Part shown: piece by piece, positions 39,110 through 46,018 of the stretch
How the letters are laid out: each line of letters starts with the position of its first letter
How positions within the stretch are numbered: position 1 is the stretch's first letter
From: Erwinia tasmaniensis Et1/99
GTDB lineage: Bacteria > Pseudomonadota > Gammaproteobacteria > Enterobacterales > Enterobacteriaceae
Length of the DNA: 64,000 nucleotides
Direction: 5' to 3'
Assembly: GCF_000026185.1 (NCBI RefSeq)
Contig: NC_010694.1
Span: forward strand, 496,001 to 560,000
Translations under genes and position numbers: made by a program
The notes under the pieces: model-generated
What the model saw: only the letters and a program-made list of their open reading frames with translations
Told to the model about the DNA's origin: nothing
Databases searched by the model: none

Positions 39110-39989
39110 TCAGCTTTCTCTCACTTTCCCGATAGATCAACGCGCTAAGCAGATTGCCATTCATACGCCAGTTAACGATATTCATTGCCAGCTGCTTGCT
39201 GCCGCAGCGGCTTTTCAACGTCAGCGTGTAGTTGAGCGAAACGCCGGATGAAAAAAAGAACACCTCCATATTGACCTGCTTGTTTTTTAAAATCTGGTTG
39301 AGAGAATAAAAAGCGGGCTCCAGCTGTTTGCTTAATTCGCCAGCGGCAGAGGTTTTCTCATTGCGGCGGTGTAATTCAAGCAGGCGAATATTGCTGTAAA
39401 CCCCCGCGTCCTGCTCGCGTATTTGCGTGCGGAACCAGAAATCGCGGGGTATCAGCATCCAGACAAGCAAAGCGATTAAAAGAACGGCCTGTAAAGGCAC
39501 CAGCCAATACCACAGCTTACGGGCGGCGGGCTTCTGATGATGTTCAGATCCTGGGGCGCTGTACGACGGGTGCGAAACGGCAGTCTCGAGCTCGGGCTCC
39601 GCCTGCGCATGTTGCTCAATCGCCGCGTCGGCTTCTGACATCTGCGTCTTAGATTGGGGATTGGAGAGCATCTCACAAAATTCGGCCTCAAGAATATAGC
39701 CCTTTTTGGGAATGGTCTTGATAACCTTCTGTAGCTTGCCATCATCCTCAAGCGCTACACGCAGCGCATGGATGGCATTCGGCAGGCTGTTATTGCCAAT
39801 TACACGTCGTTCCCAGACAAGATGATTTAACTCTTCACGCGAAAAAGTCTTTCCGGCATTTTCCGCCAGTACGCGCAGTAGCTTGAGCTGATACTCCCCC
39901 AAACGGCGTTGTTCGCCGCTGTCCTGATGGAGTAAAGTACCGGAAGCAAAATCAACGCCCCAGTGATTAATAATACAATCCACAGTCAT
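39084..39989 (-). CDS. Membrane-anchored winged-helix regulator (ToxR/CadC-like)
   Basis: The 301-residue protein has an OmpR/PhoB-type winged-helix DNA-binding domain (about residues 8-100; LGEYQLKLLRVLAENAGKTFSREELNHLVW and KTIPKKGYILEA). An acidic Ser/Glu-rich linker (105-155) and one membrane helix (about 159-180) follow, then a periplasmic domain with just two cysteines (SRCGSK and a C-terminal ANCVN), a ToxR-like disulfide pattern. Such regulators sense envelope or environmental signals and bind DNA from the membrane. The signal and targets are unknown. The overlapping downstream gene encodes the likely periplasmic partner; E. coli YqeI/YqeJ have the same arrangement. Confidence 0.85.
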   Translation of the reverse strand: MTVDCIINHWGVDFASGTLLHQDSGEQRRLGEYQLKLLRVLAENAGKTFSREELNHLVWERRVIGNNSLPNAIHALRVALEDDGKLQKVIKTIPKKGYILEAEFCEMLSNPQSKTQMSEADAAIEQHAQAEPELETAVSHPSYSAPGSEHHQKPAARKLWYWLVPLQAVLLIALLVWMLIPRDFWFRTQIREQDAGVYSNIRLLELHRRNEKTSAAGELSKQLEPAFYSLNQILKNKQVNMEVFFFSSGVSLNYTLTLKSRCGSKQLAMNIVNWRMNGNLLSALIYRESERKLNEMANCVN

Positions 39990-40276
39990 AGTCGCCGTAT
40001 ATCATCGAAATAAATGTGAGTATCCACGTAATAACAGATTTCACCGTCAAAGTTGACATTATCCTCACCGCATGCGGGCCGATTATAAACGGTTATTATT
40101 ACTAAGTCTGATAATTAATTAAGGCCAAAAGCAGCGATAAATTTAATGATTTATATCGTCAGGTGCAGACGGCCTGACGATGTCGTTCCTTTTCTCCTGT
40201 AACAAAAACCGACATCATTAAACGCGAATGTGAATGCTAAACCAGACTGTCTTTTTCTTAATGCTGAATTATTTTT

Positions 40277-40309
40277 TTGTCATCTCTTTGATATCGAACC
40301 GTCATTTAG
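40277..40309 (+). promoter_or_regulatory. candidate PHO box (three 11-bp repeats)
   Basis: Three consecutive 11-base units, TTGTCATCTCT, TTGATATCGAA and CCGTCATTTAG, match the PhoB half-site CTGTCAT-NNNN at 6, 4 and 6 of 7 core positions. The spacing equals the PhoB repeat. The last repeat ends 39 bases before the start of the OlsF-like gene. The weak middle unit and lack of a strong -10 limit certainty. Confidence 0.5.
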
Positions 40310-40348
40310 GCGGGGTAGCGTACCGGTAACGTTCCCGGAGATTAGCCT

Positions 40349-42076
40349 GTGCTTACCGTCGAAAGCCTACTTAACGATTTGCGTCCCGAATATCAGGCCT
40401 CGGACTGGCAGAAAAGCCTGTTGCGATATCTGCTACATGAAAAAGAGATCCAGCTTTTCAGCCACCGAAACAGGCATCTGAAAGGGCTGGATAGGGTCGA
40501 GCAGGTGCTCGAATATTTGGACATCAGCTGTGAACTGAGCGAGCGCGATCTGGAACAGATTCCCAGCCATGGGCCAGTGGTCATTGTGGCTAATCATCCT
40601 CTTGGTACTCTGGACGGGCTGGCAATGTTGCATGCGGTGTCACAGGTGCGGCGTGATGTAAAAATCGTCACTAATCGTTTGTTGAGCCGTATGGGATCGT
40701 TGGATAGCCTGATTTTGCCGGTAGACAACATGGGCAAGCGCACCAGCCGCCAGCAGGTTGAGAGCATGCAGCAGCAGCTGGAGCAGCAGGGGGTACTGAT
40801 TTTCTTCCCGGCTGGAGAGGTCTCCCGCCTGGGGAAACAGGGGATCAGGGACAGGTCGTGGAACCACGGTTTTTTACGGCTTGCCGCGCGTTTTCGTGCC
40901 CCCATCGTGCCGGTTCACATTAGCGGTCACAACAGCCTTTTGTTCTATCTCACTTCCGTCATGTATCGGCCGCTGTCGACGCTGTTGCTGTTTAAAGAGA
41001 TGTTTAACAAACGCGGCACGCGGCTAAAGCTGATCGTCGGCAGGCGTATCCCCTGGGCCAGCTGGTACGATGGCCGTCCCCCGGCGAAGGCGCTGGCGGC
41101 CCGCTTTCGCGAACATCTTTACCATATTGCGCAGGGCAAACCCGGACTCTTCCAAACCGAAGCGGCCATCGCGCGTGCCGAAGATCGCGCGGTGCTAAAA
41201 CGTGTGCTGGGTGACTGTGAGGTACTGGGGAAGCTGCCGGACGGTAAAACCGTCTGGCTTTATCGCCGAAATGGTGAAGAATATGTGCCCATTCTGCGCG
41301 AACTGGGGCGACTGCGCGAAATTGCCTTCCGGGCGGTGGGAGAGGGTAGCGGTAAGCGGCGCGATCTCGACGATTTTGACGATGATTATTATCACCTGAT
41401 CCTGTGGGATGAGGCGGCCCTGGAGATCGTGGGCGCCTATCGTTTTATCCCTACGGCACGGCAGCTTGAGGACAAAGGGCTGGACGGTATTTACAGTCAT
41501 AGCCTGTTTCATTACGACCATCGAATGGATCCGGTGCTGATGCAGGGGATTGAGCTGGGGCGCAGCTTTATTCAGCCGGCCTACTGGGGTAAACGCGGTC
41601 TTGATTATTTGTGGATGGGGATCGGCGTTTATCTGGCGAGGTACCCGCAGTATCGCTATCTTTTTGGCCCGGTGTCTATCTCCGGCAGTCTGCCGCTGGC
41701 GGCACGCGATCTGCTGGTTGCGTTTTATCGCCTGTACTTTGCGGCTGAGCTGCCGCTGGCGACCTCGCGCCGACCTTATCCGGCTTCTCTACCGGCTGTG
41801 CTGGCGCAGTTCAGCGGCGATAATTACGGCGAGGATTTGAAGCGATTAAAGCAGCTGCTGGGCAACCTCGGCAGCGCGATCCCACCTTTATACAAACAAT
41901 ATTCCGAATTGTGCGAAGCGGGCGGGGTGCAGTTCATCGATTTTGGCTGCGATCCGGATTTTAATCACTGTATTGATGGACTGGTCCTGGTCGATATCAC
42001 GATGTTGAAAGAGAGCCGCTACCAGCGCTATATCGCACCTCATCAGCCGACATCGAAGCAGGACAGCGCCGGATAA
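40349..42076 (+). CDS. OlsF-like bifunctional acyltransferase (ornithine lipid synthase candidate)
   Basis: The 575-residue protein joins two acyltransferase domains. Residues about 60-280 form a PlsC/OlsA-like O-acyltransferase, with the variant catalytic motif ANHPLGTLDG (about residue 81) and FPAGEVSRLGKQG in place of FPEGTRS. Residues about 310-540 form an OlsB-like, acyl-ACP-dependent N-acyltransferase domain (LREIAFRAVGEGSG ... FDDDYYHLILWD ... ELGRSFIQPAYWG ... YLFGPVSISG). This order is that of OlsF of Serratia, which makes ornithine lipids alone. Ornithine lipids replace phospholipids in phosphate limitation. Translation begins at GTG after GGAG. The PHO-box-like site and the acid phosphatase gene downstream fit that role, which remains inferred. 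Confidence 0.8.
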   Translation: MLTVESLLNDLRPEYQASDWQKSLLRYLLHEKEIQLFSHRNRHLKGLDRVEQVLEYLDISCELSERDLEQIPSHGPVVIVANHPLGTLDGLAMLHAVSQVRRDVKIVTNRLLSRMGSLDSLILPVDNMGKRTSRQQVESMQQQLEQQGVLIFFPAGEVSRLGKQGIRDRSWNHGFLRLAARFRAPIVPVHISGHNSLLFYLTSVMYRPLSTLLLFKEMFNKRGTRLKLIVGRRIPWASWYDGRPPAKALAARFREHLYHIAQGKPGLFQTEAAIARAEDRAVLKRVLGDCEVLGKLPDGKTVWLYRRNGEEYVPILRELGRLREIAFRAVGEGSGKRRDLDDFDDDYYHLILWDEAALEIVGAYRFIPTARQLEDKGLDGIYSHSLFHYDHRMDPVLMQGIELGRSFIQPAYWGKRGLDYLWMGIGVYLARYPQYRYLFGPVSISGSLPLAARDLLVAFYRLYFAAELPLATSRRPYPASLPAVLAQFSGDNYGEDLKRLKQLLGNLGSAIPPLYKQYSELCEAGGVQFIDFGCDPDFNHCIDGLVLVDITMLKESRYQRYIAPHQPTSKQDSAG

Positions 42077-42187
42077 AATCCCGGGGACTTATCTGTTACC
42101 GAATATGAATTGCCATAAAAACGTCATCTTTTGCCCTTAGCCTGCCTGTCGGCAAGGTTAAATTTATGATGATAAAAAGGATAATTT

Positions 42188-43450
42188 ATGCGTTTTCGCT
42201 TCACGTTACTGACCGCCGCACTGTTGCTCAGCCCATTTACCCAGGCTAAAAACGCCGCCGATCTGCCGCAGGTGGCGGCGATGGCGAATGAAACCACCGC
42301 GGCTGGCAGAAGTACTGCTTTTGTTGAACTGGAAAATCAAATACATCGTTCGCTGCTCGACAGCATCAAAGGCGAGAGCGGCACGCTAACCCGCAGCCAG
42401 CTGGAGGGTGCCGGGCAGGGCCAGGCGCTGGCAGATAAGGCCTGGTTGAAATCCACCGGCTACGATTTTGCGAAAAAAGAGCAGCAGCAGGCGGGGATTG
42501 CCCTGCTGGAAACCTTTAGCAGTCTGCCTAAAAATACGCTGCGGCAGAACCTGGCAACGGTGGAAACGATCAATCTCAATGCGACCAGCGGACTGCGGCA
42601 GCAGGCGCTGGTCGACGCCGAAGGACAGAATTATCTCTTTTTCCTGGCCGATGCGCTGGGGCCTCGGCTTGGGCAGGCTTTTATCCGCGCCTATAACAAA
42701 GGTGAGTTAAGCAAAGCCGCGGCGCTGATCAAGGCCAGCGAGGTCAGCACCAGCGAAGCGAAAAAGCATTTTGGCTATCCGCGCCCGTTCCTGATCCCAG
42801 CTAACACGATCCATCTTGTACCGGACAGCGCCATCGTCAAAGATAACCATCCGTACACGGCGGACGGCGGCGCCTTCCCTAGCGGCCATACCAATACTGG
42901 CTATACCGATGCGCTGCTGATGGCTCAAATGGTGCCGGAACGCTTTGTTCCGTTGGTGGATCGCGCGGCGCGCTACGGCTATTCGCGCGTTGTGCTCGGC
43001 GTACACTACCCGCTGGACGTCATGGGTTCGCGCATGGTGGCGCAGCGTAACCTGGCACATTATCTTAACGATCCGCAGTATCGTTCCCTGTTCGATGAGG
43101 CGAAACGGCAGTTACGTACGGCGCTGGAGAAAGAGTGCGGTATGTCGCTATCTGCCTGTGCGAAAGTGCCGTTAAAAGACGATCCTTACGCGGCGGCATC
43201 CATGCAGACCTTCTACCGCTTTACCCTCACCTACAACCTGCCGCGCGAAACGGCAGCGCCGTCACCGCTGGTGGTGCCGCAAGGGGCTGAAGTGCTGCTG
43301 GAAGCGCCGTTACCTCATCTTAGTGCGGCGCAGCGCCGTCAGCTGATGGTGAAGACGGCGCTGGCGGGCGGCTATCCGCTGTCGGGAAATGCCGACCAGA
43401 GCTTCTGGCAGCGCCTGAACCTGCACGATGCGGTAGCCGCAGCGCGCTAA
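42188..43450 (+). CDS. Class A acid phosphatase (PAP2 family, secreted)
   Basis: The 420-residue protein has a signal peptide (residues 1-20, ending FTQA) and a C-terminal-half PAP2 phosphatase domain. The domain shows the three catalytic motifs in order: KKHFGYPRP (K-x6-RP), FPSGHTNTGY and YSRVVLGVHYPLDVMGSR. The N-terminal extension of about 190 residues is longer than in PhoN/PhoC and is not recognised. Class A nonspecific acid phosphatases release phosphate from organic esters in the periplasm. It follows the OlsF-like gene by 110 bases on the same strand, possibly from its own promoter. Confidence 0.9.
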   Translation: MRFRFTLLTAALLLSPFTQAKNAADLPQVAAMANETTAAGRSTAFVELENQIHRSLLDSIKGESGTLTRSQLEGAGQGQALADKAWLKSTGYDFAKKEQQQAGIALLETFSSLPKNTLRQNLATVETINLNATSGLRQQALVDAEGQNYLFFLADALGPRLGQAFIRAYNKGELSKAAALIKASEVSTSEAKKHFGYPRPFLIPANTIHLVPDSAIVKDNHPYTADGGAFPSGHTNTGYTDALLMAQMVPERFVPLVDRAARYGYSRVVLGVHYPLDVMGSRMVAQRNLAHYLNDPQYRSLFDEAKRQLRTALEKECGMSLSACAKVPLKDDPYAAASMQTFYRFTLTYNLPRETAAPSPLVVPQGAEVLLEAPLPHLSAAQRRQLMVKTALAGGYPLSGNADQSFWQRLNLHDAVAAAR

Positions 43451-43608
43451 CCACCATCGATAAAATGGGCGCAGGCTGCTATACCCCGGCACCTTCGCCC
43501 ATATCTGCTCTATCTCTTCTTCCCGCCCCCAGACATCTTAAGAAATTTCCTGACACATATTGTCATTGCTTTTTATTCGTCGTAGCATCCGGGGGCAGCT
43601 TTGGGATT

Positions 43609-43627
43609 GATAATAATAATCATTTTC
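43609..43627 (+). promoter_or_regulatory. strong Fur box
   Basis: GATAATAATAATCATTTTC matches 17 of 19 positions of the Fur consensus and ends 18 bases before the start of the substrate-binding protein gene, where bound Fur would block transcription or translation initiation. Confidence 0.85.
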
Positions 43628-43645
43628 TTTTGTATGGGGTTGGCT

Positions 43646-44776
43646 ATGACATTCTGGGGTAAATTATGGGTTTTGGCTGGCGGTTTGCTCACGTCAGCGA
43701 CGCTTCTGGCGGCACCCTTCGTGGTGGAAGACGTCAGCGGGCGTAAAGTTGAAATTAAGTCCGAAGTACAGCGAGTGATCCTCGGAGAAGGACGACAGAT
43801 TTATCTGCTAGCCGCCTTTGATACCGATGCGCCATTTAAACGCGTGGTCGGCTGGCGTGACGATCTGCCCAAGGCCGATTTCGACAGCTATCAGATTTAC
43901 GCCAAGAAATATCCGTCTATTGCCACCTTACCGACCTTTGGCGGCGCGAAGGACGGCACCTTTAACATTGAACAGGCTCTGACGCTGAAACCTGATTTGG
44001 TGCTGATGAACCTTGAGTCTAAAGCCGCGACCGACGAGTCCAAACTGACCGAGAAACTCAGCAAGCTGGGCATCCCGGTTGTGTTTATCGACTTTCGTGA
44101 AAAGCCCTTCGAAAATGCTGAAAAAAGTATTCGCATCATGGGACAGCTGGTGGGTAAGTCAGCGCGAGCGGAAGAGATCGTTGCCTTTCGCCAGCGGCAG
44201 ATCGATATCGTGACTGACCGACTGAAAAACTTCCAGGGCAAACGACCGAAGGTGATGCTGGACCGTGCGGGGGGCTACACGGAAGAGTGCTGCATGTCAT
44301 TCGGTGATGAGAACTTTGGCCGCATGGTTGAAGTTGCCGGAGGCGTCAACATCGCCAAAGAGCTGATCCCCGGCACCTTTGGCATGCTCAATCCCGAACA
44401 GATTATTGCCGCGCGTCCGGATGTGGTGGTGGTCACCGGGGCCAACTGGAAAAACTACAATACCGCAGGCGGCTGGGTGGGGGTTGGGCCCGGGGCTGAT
44501 TTAGCCGTTGCCCGCCAGCGTTTGACCGCACTGATGGCGCGGCCCGCATTCCGTACTTTGCCGGTTGCCACTGATGGCAACGCGCACGCTATCTGGCACC
44601 AGTTCTACGACAGCCCGTATCAGTTTGTCGCCATTCAGGCGCTGGCCAAGTGGCTGCATCCCGAGCTGTTTAAAGATATCGACCCGGATGCGACTTTCCG
44701 TGAGTTTTATCAGCGTTTCCTGCCGATAGATTATCAGCCTGGCTACTGGGTGACATTGCCGGCGAGCGCGCGGTAA
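43646..44776 (+). CDS. Fur-regulated iron/siderophore substrate-binding protein (orphan)
   Basis: The 376-residue protein has a signal peptide (MTFWGKLWVLAGGLLTSATLLA) and a class III periplasmic-binding fold of the FecB/BtuF type (PFVVEDVSGRKVEIKSEVQRVI; later ALTLKPDLVLMNLE and AARPDVVVVTG). It is larger than FhuD/FepB, with the extra C-terminal helices typical of the bigger iron-binding relatives. The ATG at 43646 is chosen because it starts the signal peptide; another ATG lies four codons upstream. No permease or ATPase genes adjoin, so it must work with a transporter elsewhere, perhaps that at 48.6-52.5 kb. The ligand is unknown. Confidence 0.82.
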   Translation: MTFWGKLWVLAGGLLTSATLLAAPFVVEDVSGRKVEIKSEVQRVILGEGRQIYLLAAFDTDAPFKRVVGWRDDLPKADFDSYQIYAKKYPSIATLPTFGGAKDGTFNIEQALTLKPDLVLMNLESKAATDESKLTEKLSKLGIPVVFIDFREKPFENAEKSIRIMGQLVGKSARAEEIVAFRQRQIDIVTDRLKNFQGKRPKVMLDRAGGYTEECCMSFGDENFGRMVEVAGGVNIAKELIPGTFGMLNPEQIIAARPDVVVVTGANWKNYNTAGGWVGVGPGADLAVARQRLTALMARPAFRTLPVATDGNAHAIWHQFYDSPYQFVAIQALAKWLHPELFKDIDPDATFREFYQRFLPIDYQPGYWVTLPASAR

Positions 44777-44788
44777 GCGCGGCGGCAT

Positions 44789-44826
44789 AAAAAAAGGCGG
44801 CCGCTGAAACAGGGCCGCCTTTTTTA
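44789..44826. terminator. bidirectional rho-independent terminator
   Basis: AAAAAAAGGCGGCC ... GGCCGCCTTTTTT forms a seven-base-pair GC stem with T tracts on both strands, between the substrate-binding gene (plus) and ftnA (minus), and should serve both. Confidence 0.92.
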
Positions 44827-44844
44827 AGCGAAGTCGCTGAAGGC

Positions 44845-45357
44845 TTAAGCCTGAGGATGTGCGCCGGGCTCGCTCATTTTCTTCAGGTCTTTATCCACGA
44901 AGAACAGGGCCTGACCGCTGTTACCGACCAGCGCCAGTTTATCCAGCACGGATTTGAACAGTTTCTCTTCTTCGTGCTGCTCGGCGACATACCACTGCAG
45001 GAAGTTGAACGTTGAGTAATCCTGAGTGGTGATCGCGGAATGTGCCAGCTCATTGATCTTGGCGGTGATCAGCTGCTCGTGCTGATACGCCTGCTCCAGC
45101 ACTTCGTGCAGAGAGTTAAAGGTTACCGGGGGCGCATCAATAGTCCCCAGCACCGGCATTGCGCCGGTATCGCTCAGGTAGTTAAACAGACGCTGCATAT
45201 GCTGCATCTCTTCTACCGAATGCTCATGTAGGAAAGCGGCAGCGCCTTCAAATCCTTTGTTGTTGCACCATGCGCTCATCTGCAGGTACAGGTTGGCAGA
45301 ATAGAATTCCAGATTCAGCTGATCGTTCAGCTGAGCGGTCATTTCGTTAGTCAGCAT
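44845..45357 (-). CDS. ftnA: Ferritin FtnA
   Basis: FtnA is the 24-subunit iron-storage ferritin. The 170-residue protein keeps all ferroxidase-centre residues at E. coli positions: Glu17 (LNLEFYS), Glu50 and His53 (VEEMQHMQ), Glu94 (YQHEQLI) and Gln127/Glu130 (EQHEEEK). The ATG follows AGGAG. The upstream region has an extended -10 promoter and Fur-like boxes. This is consistent with E. coli, where Fe-Fur activates ftnA by displacing H-NS. Confidence 0.97.
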   Translation of the reverse strand: MLTNEMTAQLNDQLNLEFYSANLYLQMSAWCNNKGFEGAAAFLHEHSVEEMQHMQRLFNYLSDTGAMPVLGTIDAPPVTFNSLHEVLEQAYQHEQLITAKINELAHSAITTQDYSTFNFLQWYVAEQHEEEKLFKSVLDKLALVGNSGQALFFVDKDLKKMSEPGAHPQA

Positions 45358-45440
45358 GGTGACTCCTTTACCCTATGGGCAGTATTGAACAGGTGATTTC
45401 GGTGCATTATGCACATGTTGTGCGCAAATAAACATGATTA

Positions 45441-45449
45441 ATTATAGCA
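45441..45449 (-). promoter_or_regulatory. ftnA promoter, extended -10
   Basis: Reading the minus strand, TGC followed by TATAAT forms a perfect -10 with the TGn extension. No good -35 is visible, which is usual for extended -10 or activator-dependent promoters. Transcription would start near 45434, leaving a leader of about 77 bases. Confidence 0.65.
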
Positions 45450-45485
45450 GTGGCTAAATTAATATTCCCGTTTCGTTTTTTTAAA

Positions 45486-45504
45486 GTTATTGATAATCAT
45501 TCCA
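45486..45504. promoter_or_regulatory. Fur-like box upstream of ftnA
   Basis: GTTATTGATAATCATTCCA matches 14 of 19 Fur consensus positions, with an uninterrupted TGATAATCATT core. It lies about 60 bases upstream of the predicted ftnA start site, in an AT-rich stretch. A second, weaker site (TGATAACCATT core, 45537-45555) follows. Confidence 0.65.
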
Positions 45505-45555
45505 TTATTTAAACCCCTTTCATTAATAGTTTAAATAAGTCTGATAACCATTCTT

Positions 45556-46018
45556 ATTAAGGATGCGCGGGCCTCTGCCGTCCTGCCCTGGTGCTGTCTT
45601 TCAGCGTGCCGGCGGGTCTGGCGGCGCTTTGTGCCAGGGCGGGGGGATCACAGCAAAAAATACCTGACCGGGATGATTCGTTATCGCGATCTGGCTGAAA
45701 AAATGCAAAATATAAAAGCCGTCGTTTATTACTAACAGGAACCAGTCCACTTTTTAGAAACGTCAGAGGCTGTTTTTTATCTCTTTATTTCGATCGTGTC
45801 GTTATCACCGATGGGTAAAAATAAACGCTGTAAATATATCAATGCAGACGATCTGGCTATAAACGAATTAGCGAAATGTTTAATCTGCATCGACGCGGGT
45901 GAAATGAGAGCTAATGTGATCCGCCAGGAGTATGGCAGCGGGGGGGAGGGTAATCCTTCATGGCTGATTAAGCCAGAATCGACCTCTGTTTTCAGTCGAC
46001 TCTGGCCAAGGCAGGCGG
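45556..46018. other. Interval without a convincing gene
   Basis: About 460 bases between the Fur-box region and the siderophore receptor stop. A GC-rich segment at 45587-45640 can pair GCCCTGG with CCAGGGC and in one frame reads ALVLSFSVPAGLAALCARA, resembling a signal peptide, but no full gene follows. A reading frame from 45811 (MGKNKRCKYINADDLAINELAK) runs to a G7 tract and then into the receptor gene. I do not recognise it and treat it as possible decay. A hairpin at about 45972-46010 may end the receptor transcript. Confidence 0.3.

Noticed and set aside
42120..42160. Second PHO-box-like site before the acid phosphatase
   Set aside because: A single GTCAT core is present but the expected 11- and 22-base repeats do not match.
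45486..45735. Fur-regulated small RNA of RyhB type
   Set aside because: No RyhB core sequence or clear terminator follows the Fur-like boxes; the sites are better explained as ftnA regulation.
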